A stretch of 64,000 nt of DNA from Pseudomonas sp. HN11 (GCF_021390155.1 NZ_CP089985.1:817001-881000), one strand, 5' to 3'. Counted from the stretch's first letter, positions 1 to 9,817 are shown. Notes: a model not told the origin generated them from the letters alone. Translations and numbers: made by a program.

Positions 1-444
1 ATCCGCACCCGGAGACTGCGCCGGCAGCACGTAGTGGTAGCGTTCTCGCCATGGGGTGTTCGTCACTTCACACAGAATCGCGGCCAGACGTCCGTCAGCC
101 TCGAAGCAATAGAAGAAACTCACAGGGTTAAAAGCCAGGCCCCAACTGCGGGCCTGGGTCAGTAGGCAGATAACGCCCTGGGGGGTACGCCCCAGCGCCT
201 TGCCGACTTCCTGGCGCACGGCATCGCTCAAACTGATGCCGGTGCGCGTCCATTCACGCAGGTAGTCCTGCTGGCGAAAACCGAAGGGCGCCAGACGGCT
301 GCGCCCGGCCAGGGGCGAGAGCCCGAGCACGTCGTGTTCTTCGCTCAAATCCAGGTACAGCAGGCCGATGCGGTAGCGAAAGGCATGGGCCTTGGGCGCA
401 AACCGGCGATGGGCAATCCAGCCGCTGTACAGGGCGCTGTTCAC
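1..444 (-). CDS. DUF1365 family protein (partial, C-terminus beyond window edge)
   Basis: The first 148 residues of a DUF1365 protein are visible and the 3' end lies left of the window. The N-terminus reads VNSALYSGWIAHRRFAPKAH, followed by a YRIGLLYLDL strand and the conserved AFNPVSFFYCF segment. The start is taken as GTG because it forms a GTGA overlap with the stop of the FAD oxidase upstream. Family members are of unproven biochemistry but regularly sit between an FAD amine-oxidase-like protein and a cyclopropane-fatty-acid-synthase-like methyltransferase, which suggests a role in membrane lipid modification. It is the seventh gene of the leftward operon that includes the photolyase. Function remains inference. 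Confidence 0.85.
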   Translation of the reverse strand, partial: MNSALYSGWIAHRRFAPKAHAFRYRIGLLYLDLSEEHDVLGLSPLAGRSRLAPFGFRQQDYLREWTRTGISLSDAVRQEVGKALGRTPQGVICLLTQARSWGLAFNPVSFFYCFEADGRLAAILCEVTNTPWRERYHYVLPAQSPGAD

Positions 445-1688
445 AGGGTTTCCCCAAAGGCTCGGGCCACGCGCAACGCGCTGACCACGCCGTCTTCGTG
501 AAAACCATTGGCCCAGTAGGCGCCGCAATAAAAGGTATTGCGCACGCCAGACACTTCATCCCAGCGCGCTTGGGCTGCCACCGCCGCCAGACTGTATTGC
601 GGGTGGGCGTAGGTGTAGCGGGCGAGAATCTTCAACGGGTTGATCATTTGCGTCTGATTGAGGCTGACGCAAAACGTGGTGTCGCTGTCGATACCTTGCA
701 GGATGTTCATGTCATAGGTGACCGCCGCCTGCGTCTGCCGGTTGGCAGTGAGCCGGTAGTTCCAGCTGGCCCAGGCCAGTTTGCGGTCGGGTAACAGGCG
801 CGTGTCGGTGTGCAGCACCACATCATTGTCGGCGTAGGGCAGTGCGCTCAATATTTGCTGTTCGGCCTGGCTGGGGTCACCGAGCAACGCCAGCGCCTGG
901 TCGCTGTGGCAGGCAAACACCACCTTGTCGAACGCTTCGGTGCCGACGGCACTGTGGACCACCACGCCCTCTGCATCCCGCTCTACCAGGTGTACCGGGC
1001 AGTCGAGGCGGATGTGTTCGCGAAAGGTGCGGGTCAGGGGTTCGATATAGCTGCTTGAGCCGCCCTCGATCACACACCACTGTGGCCGGTTGTTTACTGA
1101 GAGCAACCCGTGGTTCTTGAAAAAACGCACGAAGAACTGCAGCGGAAATTTCAGCATGTCCACCAGCGACATCGACCAGATCGCGGCACCCATCGGCACG
1201 ATGTAATGCAGGATAAACCGCGGACCATATCCTTTCGCTTCGAGGTAATCCCCCAGGGTCATGTCGGCGCTGATGCGTTGCTCATGCAGGTCCAGCGGTG
1301 CCTGGCGATTGAAGCGCAGGATGTCACGCAGCATGCCCCAGAACCCGGGCGACAGGATGTTGCGCCGCTGGGCAAACAGGCTGTTGAGGTTGTTGCCGTT
1401 GTACTCGAACCGAGTGTTTTCGTCGCACACCGAAAAGCTCATTTCAGTCGGTTTGAACCTGACCCCGATCTGTCTCAGCAGACGAATGAAATGGGGATAG
1501 GTCCAGTCGTTGAACACGATAAAACCCGTGTCGACCGCGTAGCTTTTACCCTCGACGGTCACGTTGACCGTGTGGGTATGTCCGCCAATGCGGTCGCCCG
1601 CTTCGAACAGCGTGATCTCATGCTGACGGCTGAGCAGGTAAGCACTGGTCAGCCCCGCGATGCCGCTGCCGATGATGGCGATCTTCAC
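441..1688 (-). CDS. FAD-dependent amine-oxidase-like oxidoreductase
   Basis: This 415-residue protein opens with a Rossmann dinucleotide motif, GSGIAG at residues 7-12, then FEAGDRIGGHTHTV, the typical ADP-binding start of flavin amine oxidases and phytoene-desaturase relatives. The C-terminal FYCGAYWANGFHEDGVVSA segment is the second FAD-contacting region. No signal peptide is seen. Homologues paired with DUF1365 and CFA-like methyltransferases belong to photo-oxidative stress regulons, for example the singlet-oxygen sigma-E/ChrR regulon of Rhodobacter, and are suspected of acting on fatty acyl chains. It overlaps both neighbours by 4 bases, which indicates translational coupling. The substrate is unknown. 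Confidence 0.9.
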   Translation of the reverse strand: MKIAIIGSGIAGLTSAYLLSRQHEITLFEAGDRIGGHTHTVNVTVEGKSYAVDTGFIVFNDWTYPHFIRLLRQIGVRFKPTEMSFSVCDENTRFEYNGNNLNSLFAQRRNILSPGFWGMLRDILRFNRQAPLDLHEQRISADMTLGDYLEAKGYGPRFILHYIVPMGAAIWSMSLVDMLKFPLQFFVRFFKNHGLLSVNNRPQWCVIEGGSSSYIEPLTRTFREHIRLDCPVHLVERDAEGVVVHSAVGTEAFDKVVFACHSDQALALLGDPSQAEQQILSALPYADNDVVLHTDTRLLPDRKLAWASWNYRLTANRQTQAAVTYDMNILQGIDSDTTFCVSLNQTQMINPLKILARYTYAHPQYSLAAVAAQARWDEVSGVRNTFYCGAYWANGFHEDGVVSALRVARAFGETL

Positions 1689-2467
1689 AGGTCATCCTTC
1701 TTCGGCGGCGGGCTGCGCAACATGCGTTTGCCGATGATCAACTGCGCGCGGTTCGGCAGTTTCGACAGCGGCCAGAGGGTCGCGATGAACAGCGCGGGGA
1801 AGGCAATTTCCAGTGGGCGTTTTTCCAGCTTGGCGAAGATATGTTTCGCGGCTTTGTCCGCCGACCAACTGAGGGGCATGGGGAAGTCGTTGCGCTCAGT
1901 CAGTGGCGTGTCGACAAAGCCCGGACTGATTACCGTGACATCGATATTTTCCGGCGACAGGCTGATGCGCAAGGACTCGAACAGGTAGCGCAAGCCGGCT
2001 TTTGACGCGCCATAGGCTTCGGCACGCGGCATCGGCAGGTACGTCACGGCGCTGGCGACGCCCACCAGGTACGGCGTGTGGCCGGCACGCAGCAGCGGCA
2101 AGGCTGCTTCAATGCAATAACTGCTTGCCAGCAGGTTGGTACGCACTACGTGTTCGATGATCGATGAGTCGAACTGCCGCGCATCCACGTATTCGCAGGT
2201 GCCGGCGTTGAGGATCACGGTGTCCAGCGACCCCCAGACGACGCCGATGTGTTCGCCGATCTCGCGCACGGTCTGGCTGTCGGTCAGGTCGCCGGCCACC
2301 ACCAGCACTTGGCCGGGATACCGGTGGGCGAGCGCTTCCAAAGGCCCTCTGGTGCGCGAGCTGAGGGCCACATGGGCGCCGCTGTTGAGCAACTCCACAG
2401 CCAGCGCCGCACCGATGCCACTGCTGGCGCCGGTCAGCCAATAACGACGAGGCGGTTTCAGGCTCAT
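1685..2467 (-). CDS. Short-chain dehydrogenase/reductase
   Basis: This is a classical SDR of about 260 residues. It carries the nucleotide motif TGASSGIGAALA near the N-terminus, the NAG motif in VILNAGTCEY, and the catalytic YGASKAG (Tyr and Lys). The start was set at ATG 2467 (MSLKPPRRYW) rather than 7 codons upstream, because this ATG overlaps the preceding stop as ATGA and follows a strong AAAGGAGAA ribosome site. The C-terminus has a hydrophobic and basic stretch (FPALFIATLWPLSKL) that could associate with membrane. It probably reduces or oxidises a lipid-related hydroxyl/keto group in the same pathway as its operon partners, but the substrate cannot be read from sequence. Confidence 0.9.
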   Translation of the reverse strand: MSLKPPRRYWLTGASSGIGAALAVELLNSGAHVALSSRTRGPLEALAHRYPGQVLVVAGDLTDSQTVREIGEHIGVVWGSLDTVILNAGTCEYVDARQFDSSIIEHVVRTNLLASSYCIEAALPLLRAGHTPYLVGVASAVTYLPMPRAEAYGASKAGLRYLFESLRISLSPENIDVTVISPGFVDTPLTERNDFPMPLSWSADKAAKHIFAKLEKRPLEIAFPALFIATLWPLSKLPNRAQLIIGKRMLRSPPPKKDDL

Positions 2468-2886
2468 CCCATTCTCCTTTTCAGCCAACGGATGACGTTG
2501 CCCAGCACAGGCAAGTGTTCGTACAGCATGGCGCCAGCATCAAAATAATCGCGGTGGCGGTACACCTTGTCACGCCACATCAAGTGCGAGCAGCCTTCCA
2601 CTCGGATGACCTTGCCGCTCGCCAGGCGCGGGTGGCAAAAACTCATTTTCCAGCGCAGGTAGCCTTCGCCTTCGGCCACCTGGTCGAAACCATGGAAGTC
2701 GAAGCGCAGTTGGCTGACGTTGCTGTACAGCTCGGCGAAGTAGCGGTGCATGGCCGGTAGACCGTGGACTTCATGTAGCGGGTCGGCAAAGCGGATGTCC
2801 GGGCTGTACAGGTTGTCGAGCAAATGCAGGTTGTGCTTGTCCAGCGTGGTGAAGCCCTGGGCGAAACGGCGCAGGAAGTCACTCAT
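2464..2886 (-). CDS. SnoaL-like / nuclear transport factor 2 fold protein
   Basis: This small protein of 140 residues begins MSDFLRRFAQGFTTLDKHNL and has the SnoaL-like pattern DNLYSPDIRFADPLHEVHG followed by a beta-rich core (HGFDQVAEGEGYLRWKMSF). NTF2-fold proteins of this type are small cone-shaped barrels that serve as isomerases, hydrolases or ligand carriers. It overlaps the photolyase stop by 8 bases and the SDR start by 4 bases, so it is firmly in the operon. No catalytic residues can be assigned. An enzyme or lipid-binding accessory role is inference from neighbours. Confidence 0.85.
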   Translation of the reverse strand: MSDFLRRFAQGFTTLDKHNLHLLDNLYSPDIRFADPLHEVHGLPAMHRYFAELYSNVSQLRFDFHGFDQVAEGEGYLRWKMSFCHPRLASGKVIRVEGCSHLMWRDKVYRHRDYFDAGAMLYEHLPVLGNVIRWLKRRMG

Positions 2887-4324
2887 GTTCGCCCCCTGCC
2901 GCTTGGCGCGAAGGCAGGCTGCGGAAGGCGGCCAAGGCGCGTTCGCGGGACTTCTTCAGGTCCACAATCGAACGTGGGTAATCGGCCACGCCGAATAAAC
3001 CGCCGGCGGCTTCAGGGTTGTGCACTTCCTTTTTATTCAGCGCGGCCAGCTCCGGCAGCCAGCGCTTGATGAAAATGCCTTCGCTGTCGAATTTCTCCGA
3101 CTGACTCAACGGGCTGAAAATCCGGAAATACGGCGCCGAGTCGGTGCCGGTGGATGAGCTCCACTGCCAGCCGCCGTTGTTGGCCGCCAGGTCACCATCG
3201 ATCAGGTGACGCATAAAGAAGCGCTCGCCTTCGCGCCAATCGATCAGCAGGTTCTTGGTCAGGAACATTGCCACCACCATGCGCAGGCGATTATGCATCC
3301 AGCCGGTTTCGAGCAGTTGGCGCATGGCGGCGTCAATGATTGGCAGGCCGGTTCGCGCTTCCTGCCAGGCGGCGAGATCTTTGGGTGCGTTGCGCCACGC
3401 GACCGCTTCGGTTTCGGGGCGGAAGGCACGGTGACGGGAGACCCGCGGGTAGCCCACCAGGATGTGTTTGTAGAACTCCCGCCAGAGCAATTCGTTGATC
3501 CAGGTGATAGCGCCCATGTCGCCACTTTCGAACTCACCGCCGTTGGTTTGCAGCGCGGCATGCAGGCACTGGCGTGGCGAAACCACGCCCGCGGCAAGGT
3601 AGGCGGAGAGCTGGCTGGTGCCGGGTTTGGCGGGGAAGTCGCGCTCGTCTTTGTAGTCGCTGATCTGCTGGTCGACAAAGGCGTCGAGGCGGCGCCGGGC
3701 TTCGTCTTCGCCGGCTGGCCAGAGGGCACGCAGGGATGCGCTGGGGGGGGCAAAACCTTCGACGGTTGTCGGGATGGGATCGCTTCTCAGCTTGATCGCG
3801 GCTTGAGCCTTGGGTGCCGCGACCAATCGTGGCAAGGCGCCGTGCAAGCGGGTGTAGCAGACCTTTCGGAACTGGCTGAACACCTGGAAGTAGCTGCCGG
3901 TCTTGGTCAATACGCTGCCGGGCTGGAAGAACAGTTGGTCCAGATAGCTGTGGAAGGTGATGCCTTCTTTTTCCAAGGCTTTGCCCACGGCCGCATCTCG
4001 GCGGCTTTCGTGGATGCCGTATTCCTGGTTGACATGCACTGACTCCACCGACAGCTCGCGGCACAGCTTGCTGAGTACACCGGGTGCCTGGTCCCAGGTG
4101 GCTGCGGTGCGGATCAGCAGGGGAATGTTCAACTCACCCAGCGTCTTGCTCAGGTCTTGCAGGTTGCGCAGCCAGAAATCCACTTTGCACGGCGCATCAT
4201 CATGGTCCAGCCATTGCTGCGGTGTGATCAGGTACACCGCCGCAATCGGTCCACGCTGGCTCGCGGCGGCCAGGGCGGTGTTGTCGTGTAGGCGCAGGTC
4301 GGTGCGTAGCCAGATCAAATGCAT
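2879..4324 (-). CDS. phrB: Deoxyribodipyrimidine photolyase
   Basis: This 481-residue protein is the light-driven repair enzyme for cyclobutane pyrimidine dimers. The N-terminal antenna-binding alpha/beta domain starts MHLIWLRTDLRLHDNTAL. The C-terminal FAD domain shows MHNRLRMVVAMFLTKNLLID at about residue 341, then GGWQWSSSTGTDSAPYFRIF from about residue 385, which carries the conserved Trp and Asn/Asp contacts to FAD and DNA. Length is normal for class I CPD photolyases. The ATG abuts the regulator stop as TAAATG. Placement directly behind a LitR-type regulator fits light-dependent induction. Confidence 0.97.
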   Translation of the reverse strand: MHLIWLRTDLRLHDNTALAAASQRGPIAAVYLITPQQWLDHDDAPCKVDFWLRNLQDLSKTLGELNIPLLIRTAATWDQAPGVLSKLCRELSVESVHVNQEYGIHESRRDAAVGKALEKEGITFHSYLDQLFFQPGSVLTKTGSYFQVFSQFRKVCYTRLHGALPRLVAAPKAQAAIKLRSDPIPTTVEGFAPPSASLRALWPAGEDEARRRLDAFVDQQISDYKDERDFPAKPGTSQLSAYLAAGVVSPRQCLHAALQTNGGEFESGDMGAITWINELLWREFYKHILVGYPRVSRHRAFRPETEAVAWRNAPKDLAAWQEARTGLPIIDAAMRQLLETGWMHNRLRMVVAMFLTKNLLIDWREGERFFMRHLIDGDLAANNGGWQWSSSTGTDSAPYFRIFSPLSQSEKFDSEGIFIKRWLPELAALNKKEVHNPEAAGGLFGVADYPRSIVDLKKSRERALAAFRSLPSRQAAGGEHE

Positions 4325-5254
4325 TTAAACGAGTCCACGCTGGATCAACAGTTGGTGGGCCGACAACGGATCTTCGGCGACGAACAATTCAGGGATGTCA
4401 TGGGTTAATACGGACAGCTCGGCCTGATGGATACATACCGTTGGTCCGACGATCAACTTGGGGCAACTGACGCCAGCCAAAAGTTTTACGACGGCCGGCA
4501 AATGCAATGCTTTGCTGGAATACAGCAGCACCGCGCGCGGTTGCAGGTGTTCCACCGCCAGGGCCAGTTCACCGGCGGGCAACGGCCAGTCGAACACTTC
4601 CACCGGGCAGTCGGCGCTACTGACGAGCCAGGCGCTGAGCCACAGGTGCGGCTCCAGGGGCAGGTCGGACTGGTTGACCAGCAGCAACGGCGCGCCGTGC
4701 AACTGACGATTGTTGTGGTAGATACGCGCACCAAACTTGCTGCGCAGCCAGGACAGAAAAAACACCCGCTCCATCTGCGCACCAAACTGGCCCTGCCAAC
4801 GTTGTTCCAGCTCTTGCAACAGCGGCAATAGCAGTTGCTCGCACAGGGTGCGCGGCGGGTACAGCGCCATGGCCTGGTTGAAGGCGTCATCCACTCGGCG
4901 CTCGATCAGTTCGCTGATGGCTTGCACCAGGTTCTGACGCAGAGAGTGCCATTCGTTTTGCACGGCATCGGGTACGGTGAGAGCGGAGTCGATCAGGCCT
5001 TTGACCTGGCTGACGGGCACGCCGCGATTGAGCCAAGTGAGGATGGTGTGGATGCGTTGTACATGCTCGGCGCTGAACAGCCGATGACCCTTGGGCGTGC
5101 GCTGAGGCACGATCAAGCCATAGCGGCGTTCCCAGGCGCGCAGGGTCACGGCGTTGACGCCGGTCTGGCGTGCCACTTCGCGGATCGGCAGCCACCCATT
5201 TTCAAGGGCTTGCGCGATGTCTTCGCCGGGTTCGTCGTGCAGGGCAGCTTTCAT
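4325..5254 (-). CDS. MerR-family regulator, LitR/CarH-like without a B12 site
   Basis: The 309-residue protein has an N-terminal winged helix: LPIREVARQTGVNAVTLRAW (from residue 21), then ERRYGLI and TPKGHRLF, with HVQRIHTILTWLNRGVPVSQ after it. The architecture (MerR head plus a roughly 220-residue effector region) is that of LitR/CarH light-responsive repressors, but the adenosylcobalamin signature with its ligand histidine (ExxH and DxHxxG) is absent. That corresponds to the class III LitR type described in Pseudomonas putida, which depends on a separate LOV-domain photoreceptor. It lies 3 bases after the DUF523 gene and directly before phrB. Binding to the TGTACA pairs in the operon promoter is predicted. 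Confidence 0.85.
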   Translation of the reverse strand: MKAALHDEPGEDIAQALENGWLPIREVARQTGVNAVTLRAWERRYGLIVPQRTPKGHRLFSAEHVQRIHTILTWLNRGVPVSQVKGLIDSALTVPDAVQNEWHSLRQNLVQAISELIERRVDDAFNQAMALYPPRTLCEQLLLPLLQELEQRWQGQFGAQMERVFFLSWLRSKFGARIYHNNRQLHGAPLLLVNQSDLPLEPHLWLSAWLVSSADCPVEVFDWPLPAGELALAVEHLQPRAVLLYSSKALHLPAVVKLLAGVSCPKLIVGPTVCIHQAELSVLTHDIPELFVAEDPLSAHQLLIQRGLV

Positions 5255-5257
5255 GGT

Positions 5258-6217
5258 CTAGATCGCATTTCGCAGACTGAGATTTTCCGGATGCGGTTGC
5301 AGGTACGCCTGTTGCGCGATGTAGCGGTCCGGGTGTTGGCGAAAGTGGTGCTTTAGCAGGGTCAGCGGCACCACCAGCGGCACGACACCGTGACGGTATT
5401 GGCCAATAACGGTCTGCATTTCCTGTTTGTCGTCGGCGCTGATGACTTGTTTGAGATAACCGCTGATGTGTTGCAGCACGTTGGTGTGGGTGCCACGGGT
5501 GGCGCAGCGTGTGAGGCCGGTCATCAGGTCGCTGAAATAGCAACTGGCCAATTCGTCAAGGTTGGCATCCTTGGTCATGCTGCCCAGCAGCTGCCCGAGA
5601 CGTTTGTAATGCGCGGGGCTGTGGGCCATCAACAAGTATTTGTAACGTGAATGGAAGGCCAACAAGCGGTGGCGGGTCAGTCCTTCGACCAGCAGCTGTT
5701 GCCAGTCGGCGTAGACGAACACGCGGGTCAGGAAGTTTTCCCGCAACACCGGATCATTCAGCCGACCGTCTTCTTCAACTGGCAGGTTAGGGTGGCGTGC
5801 GCAAAATGCCTGGGCGTAGATACCGCGCCCGCCGCCGTCGACCGGGGTGCCGTTGTCGCGGTAGACCTTGACCCGCTCCAAGCCGCATGACGGTGACTTC
5901 TGCATGAAGATGTAGCCGCACAGGTCGGTATGTTCCGATGCCATCTGCTGGCCGTAGTTGTTCAGTGGCTGAGTGACGTTCAGCTCGCGGTGCAGCGTGC
6001 CAACGGCTTGCGGGTGAGCAGGGTCGCCCACCAGGCGGATCGGCTCGCGTGGTATGCCGAGCCCGATAGCCACCTCGGGGCACAACGGCACGAAGTCGAA
6101 ATAGTCGGCGAGGGTCTGGCTGCACAGCAGGGATTGTTTATGGCCGCCGTTGAAACGCACATTCTCGCCCAGCAGGCAGGCGCTGATGGCGATCTTCGGT
6201 TTGGTGGTGCTGGACAT
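5258..6217 (-). CDS. DUF523 and DUF1722 two-domain protein
   Basis: This 319-residue protein joins an N-terminal DUF523 domain (ISACLLGENVRFNGGHK, and cysteine-bearing CGYIFMQKSPSCG near residue 100) to a C-terminal DUF1722 domain (RHRLLAFHSRYKYLLMAHSP, about residues 185-305). The same fusion is known as YbgA-type proteins and occurs beside photolyase genes in many bacteria. The cysteines in DUF523 suggest metal or cluster binding, but no activity is established. It is the first gene of the leftward operon, about 50 bases downstream of the predicted transcription start that is embedded in TGTACA sites. Confidence 0.9.
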   Translation of the reverse strand: MSSTTKPKIAISACLLGENVRFNGGHKQSLLCSQTLADYFDFVPLCPEVAIGLGIPREPIRLVGDPAHPQAVGTLHRELNVTQPLNNYGQQMASEHTDLCGYIFMQKSPSCGLERVKVYRDNGTPVDGGGRGIYAQAFCARHPNLPVEEDGRLNDPVLRENFLTRVFVYADWQQLLVEGLTRHRLLAFHSRYKYLLMAHSPAHYKRLGQLLGSMTKDANLDELASCYFSDLMTGLTRCATRGTHTNVLQHISGYLKQVISADDKQEMQTVIGQYRHGVVPLVVPLTLLKHHFRQHPDRYIAQQAYLQPHPENLSLRNAI

Positions 6218-6239
6218 AAACGAACCTCTGCAATATTCC

Positions 6240-6263
6240 TGTACAAAATAGAAATTTTGTACA
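6240..6263. promoter_or_regulatory. Paired TGTACA operator, downstream pair
   Basis: Two perfect TGTACA palindromes start at 6240 and 6258, 18 bases apart, within a larger dyad (TTGTACAAAA-type arms around TAGAA). TGTACA-type half sites are the recognition elements of CarH/LitR MerR regulators. The pair lies just downstream of the predicted start of transcription for the photolyase operon, a place suited to repression. Binding is inference. Confidence 0.6.
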
Positions 6264-6273
6264 ACTAAATCTC

Positions 6274-6301
6274 ATCATAGATTCAGTGCTGTACAAGTCA
6301 A
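6274..6301 (-). promoter_or_regulatory. Predicted sigma-70 promoter of the photolyase operon
   Basis: On the minus strand a -35 box TTGACT (6301-6296) and a -10 box TATGAT (6279-6274) are separated by 16 bases. Each matches the consensus at 5 of 6 positions. The start would fall near 6267, leaving a leader of about 50 bases before the DUF523 gene. A TGTACA site fills the spacer next to the -35 box. Confidence 0.55.
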
Positions 6302-6313
6302 TTTTTTTGTACA
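6290..6313. promoter_or_regulatory. Paired TGTACA operator, promoter pair
   Basis: Two more perfect TGTACA palindromes start at 6290 and 6308, again exactly 18 bases apart. The first lies in the promoter spacer touching the -35 box and the second is 6 bases upstream of the -35 box. Occupancy by a repressor would block RNA polymerase. Confidence 0.6.
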
Positions 6314-6330
6314 AGTTTTTTGCAGGTGAG

Positions 6331-7559
<1,229 letters not shown>

Positions 7560-7578
7560 CTACGCCGACACTAATATC

Positions 7579-7602
7579 TGTACAATATTGTTTTTTGGTA
7601 TA
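7579..7602. promoter_or_regulatory. TGTACA site with degenerate partner at 18 bases
   Basis: One perfect TGTACA (7579-7584) is followed exactly 18 bases later by GGTATA, which keeps four of six positions. The spacing equals that of the two perfect pairs at the photolyase operon. It lies between the divergent renalase-like and TIGR01777 genes and may control one or both. Support is weaker than for the perfect pairs. Confidence 0.35.
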
Positions 7603-7739
7603 AGTTTTGGCTTACCTGTTCTTACGGCGTGACCTATGGTTAAAGCGAAGGCTTGAACCAATGTTCCGTCCGATTAAATTGATCCCTGCTTATAAAATAG
7701 ACCAGTGATCGGCGGCGAACGTTACATGAGGAGCGTCCC

Positions 7740-8639
7740 ATGCATATTTTGCTGACCGGTGGTACTGGTTTGATCGGCCGCCAACTCTGCCGGAATTGGC
7801 TTGCGCAGGGCCATCGCCTGACCGTATGGAGTCGTCATCCGGATCAGGTTACCAGGCTGTGCGGCGCGCAGGTGTCAGGCGTCGACCACCTGCAACAGGT
7901 TGTCGGCCCGGTGGATGCGGTCATTAATCTTGCTGGTGCACCTATCGCGGATCGTCCCTGGACCCACAAGCGCAAGGCATTGTTGTGGAGCAGCCGCATC
8001 GGTCTGACTGAAACCTTGCTGACATGGCTTGAGGGCCTTGCGCAAAAACCGGCGGTGTTGATTTCCGGTTCGGCCGTGGGCTGGTATGGCGATGGCGGCG
8101 AGCGCGAACTGACCGAGGCCAGCGGCCCGGTGCAAGACGATTTTCCCAGCCAGTTGTGTATCGCCTGGGAGGAAACCGCTCAGCGCGCCGAGGCCCTGGG
8201 TATTCGCGTTGTATTGGTGCGTACCGGCCTGGTGCTGGCAGCCGAAGGCGGCTTTTTGTCGCGGCTGTTGCTGCCGTTCAAACTGGCGCTGGGCGGGCCT
8301 ATCGGCAATGGTCGCCAGTGGATGCCGTGGGTGCATATCAAGGATCAAATCGCCGTGATTGATTTTCTTCTACAGCAGCCTGACACCAGCGGTCCTTATA
8401 ATGCCTGCGCACCGCACCCGGTACGCAATCGCGAGTTTGCGAAAACCCTGGGCCAGGTGTTGCACCGTCCGGCGTTTATGCCGATGCCGGCCTTTGCGTT
8501 GAAGGTGGGCCTGGGCGAGTTGTCCGGCCTGTTGCTGGGGGGGCAGAAAGCGGTGCCCGAACGGCTGCTGGCCGCCGGTTTCACTTTCCAGTTCACTGAG
8601 TTGCGCGCGGCTCTGGACGACTTGTCCAGCCGCCTCTAG
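7740..8639 (+). CDS. TIGR01777 family NAD-dependent epimerase-like protein
   Basis: This 299-residue protein has the extended-SDR nucleotide motif [13 protein letters not shown] at residues 4-16, NLAGAPI, and [13 protein letters not shown] in place of the classical catalytic region, ending in a DUF1731 tail ([20 protein letters not shown]). It is the YfcH/TIGR01777 type, whose substrate is unknown. A GAGGAGCG ribosome site precedes the ATG. It is 14 bases upstream of hemH and probably co-transcribed with it. TIGR01777 proteins occur near photolyase and DUF1365 genes, which ties it to the neighbouring block. Confidence 0.88.
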   Translation: MHILLTGGTGLIGRQLCRNWLAQGHRLTVWSRHPDQVTRLCGAQVSGVDHLQQVVGPVDAVINLAGAPIADRPWTHKRKALLWSSRIGLTETLLTWLEGLAQKPAVLISGSAVGWYGDGGERELTEASGPVQDDFPSQLCIAWEETAQRAEALGIRVVLVRTGLVLAAEGGFLSRLLLPFKLALGGPIGNGRQWMPWVHIKDQIAVIDFLLQQPDTSGPYNACAPHPVRNREFAKTLGQVLHRPAFMPMPAFALKVGLGELSGLLLGGQKAVPERLLAAGFTFQFTELRAALDDLSSRL

Positions 8640-8653
8640 AGATAGGATGTTGC

Positions 8654-9682
8654 ATGACGGATCACGCGTTGTTACTGGTCAACCTTGGCTCACCAGCGTC
8701 CACTTCGGTGGCCGATGTGCGCAGCTACCTCAATCAGTTCCTGATGGACCCTTATGTGATCGACTTGCCGTGGCCGGTGCGACGCTTGTTGGTTTCGCTG
8801 ATCCTGATCAAGCGCCCCGAGCAGTCGGCCCACGCCTACGCCTCGATCTGGTGGGACGAGGGTTCGCCGTTGGTGGTGCTCAGCCGCCGTTTACAGCAGC
8901 AGATGACCTCACAGTGGACTCAAGGCCCGGTGGAGTTGGCGATGCGCTACGGCGAGCCGTCCATTGAAAACGTGCTGACCCGCCTCGCCGCCCAGGGCAT
9001 TCGCAAAGTCACCCTGGCGCCGTTGTATCCGCAGTTCGCCGACAGCACCGTGACCACGGTGATTGAAGAGGCCAAGCGGGTCGTGCGCGATAAGAAGCTG
9101 AGCGTGCAATTCTCGATCTTGCAGCCGTTCTACGACCAGCCGGAATACCTTGATGCCCTCGCGGCGAGTGTCCGCTCTTATGTGGAGCAGGATTACGACC
9201 ACCTGTTGCTGAGTTTCCACGGCTTGCCTGAGCGCCACCTGACCAAACTCGACCCGACAGGCCAGCATTGCTTCAAGGATGCCGACTGCTGCAAGAACGC
9301 GTCCGCCGAAGTGCTTAAGACCTGCTATCGCGCGCAATGCTTCAGCGTCGCCCGTGATCTTGCTGCACGCCTGGGCTTGCCGGAAGATAAATGGTCGGTG
9401 GCGTTCCAGTCGCGCCTGGGCCGCGCCAAATGGATCGAACCCTACACCGAAGCGCGCCTGGAGGCGTTGGCCCAGCAAGGCGTGAAAAAGCTGCTGGTGA
9501 TGTGCCCGGCGTTTGTTGCCGATTGCATCGAGACGTTGGAGGAGATCGGCGATCGCGGCCTGGAGCAGTTCCGCGAGGCCGGGGGAGAGGAATTGGTACT
9601 GGTGCCGTGCCTGAATGATGATCTGCAGTGGGCGAAGGCGTTGAACACTCTGTGCGAAAGGGCACCTGTCGTTTTAACTTGA
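8654..9682 (+). CDS. hemH: Ferrochelatase
   Basis: HemH inserts ferrous iron into protoporphyrin IX, the last step of haem synthesis. The 342-residue protein begins with the ferrochelatase signature [20 protein letters not shown] and [12 protein letters not shown]. The metal-site histidine is His189 in [12 protein letters not shown], and the conserved acid is Glu293 in DCIETLEEI. It starts 14 bases after the TIGR01777 stop. Removing photosensitising protoporphyrin would suit a light-stress block, though the gene is also ordinary housekeeping. No clear terminator is seen after it. Confidence 0.97.
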   Translation: MTDHALLLVNLGSPASTSVADVRSYLNQFLMDPYVIDLPWPVRRLLVSLILIKRPEQSAHAYASIWWDEGSPLVVLSRRLQQQMTSQWTQGPVELAMRYGEPSIENVLTRLAAQGIRKVTLAPLYPQFADSTVTTVIEEAKRVVRDKKLSVQFSILQPFYDQPEYLDALAASVRSYVEQDYDHLLLSFHGLPERHLTKLDPTGQHCFKDADCCKNASAEVLKTCYRAQCFSVARDLAARLGLPEDKWSVAFQSRLGRAKWIEPYTEARLEALAQQGVKKLLVMCPAFVADCIETLEEIGDRGLEQFREAGGEELVLVPCLNDDLQWAKALNTLCERAPVVLT

Positions 9683-9776
9683 ATGTGCTTGGTCGCGAGG
9701 GTTATTTATCCGTGATGAGGATGTCGAATCCGTCTGAATACCAACCCTTCTCAGAATCAATGGTGGCTATTGGTTT

Positions 9777-9794
9777 TGACCTTACGTCAGGTCA
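9777..9794. repeat. Perfect 6-6-6 dyad TGACCT/AGGTCA
   Basis: TGACCT and AGGTCA flank the six bases TACGTC. The dyad lies in the 135-base gap between the ends of hemH and the Fic gene. It is too short and lacks a T-run, so it is not a convincing terminator; an operator or nothing at all is possible. Confidence 0.3.
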
Positions 9795-9817
9795 CATGCA
9801 GCCTAGCCCAAAGCCCA

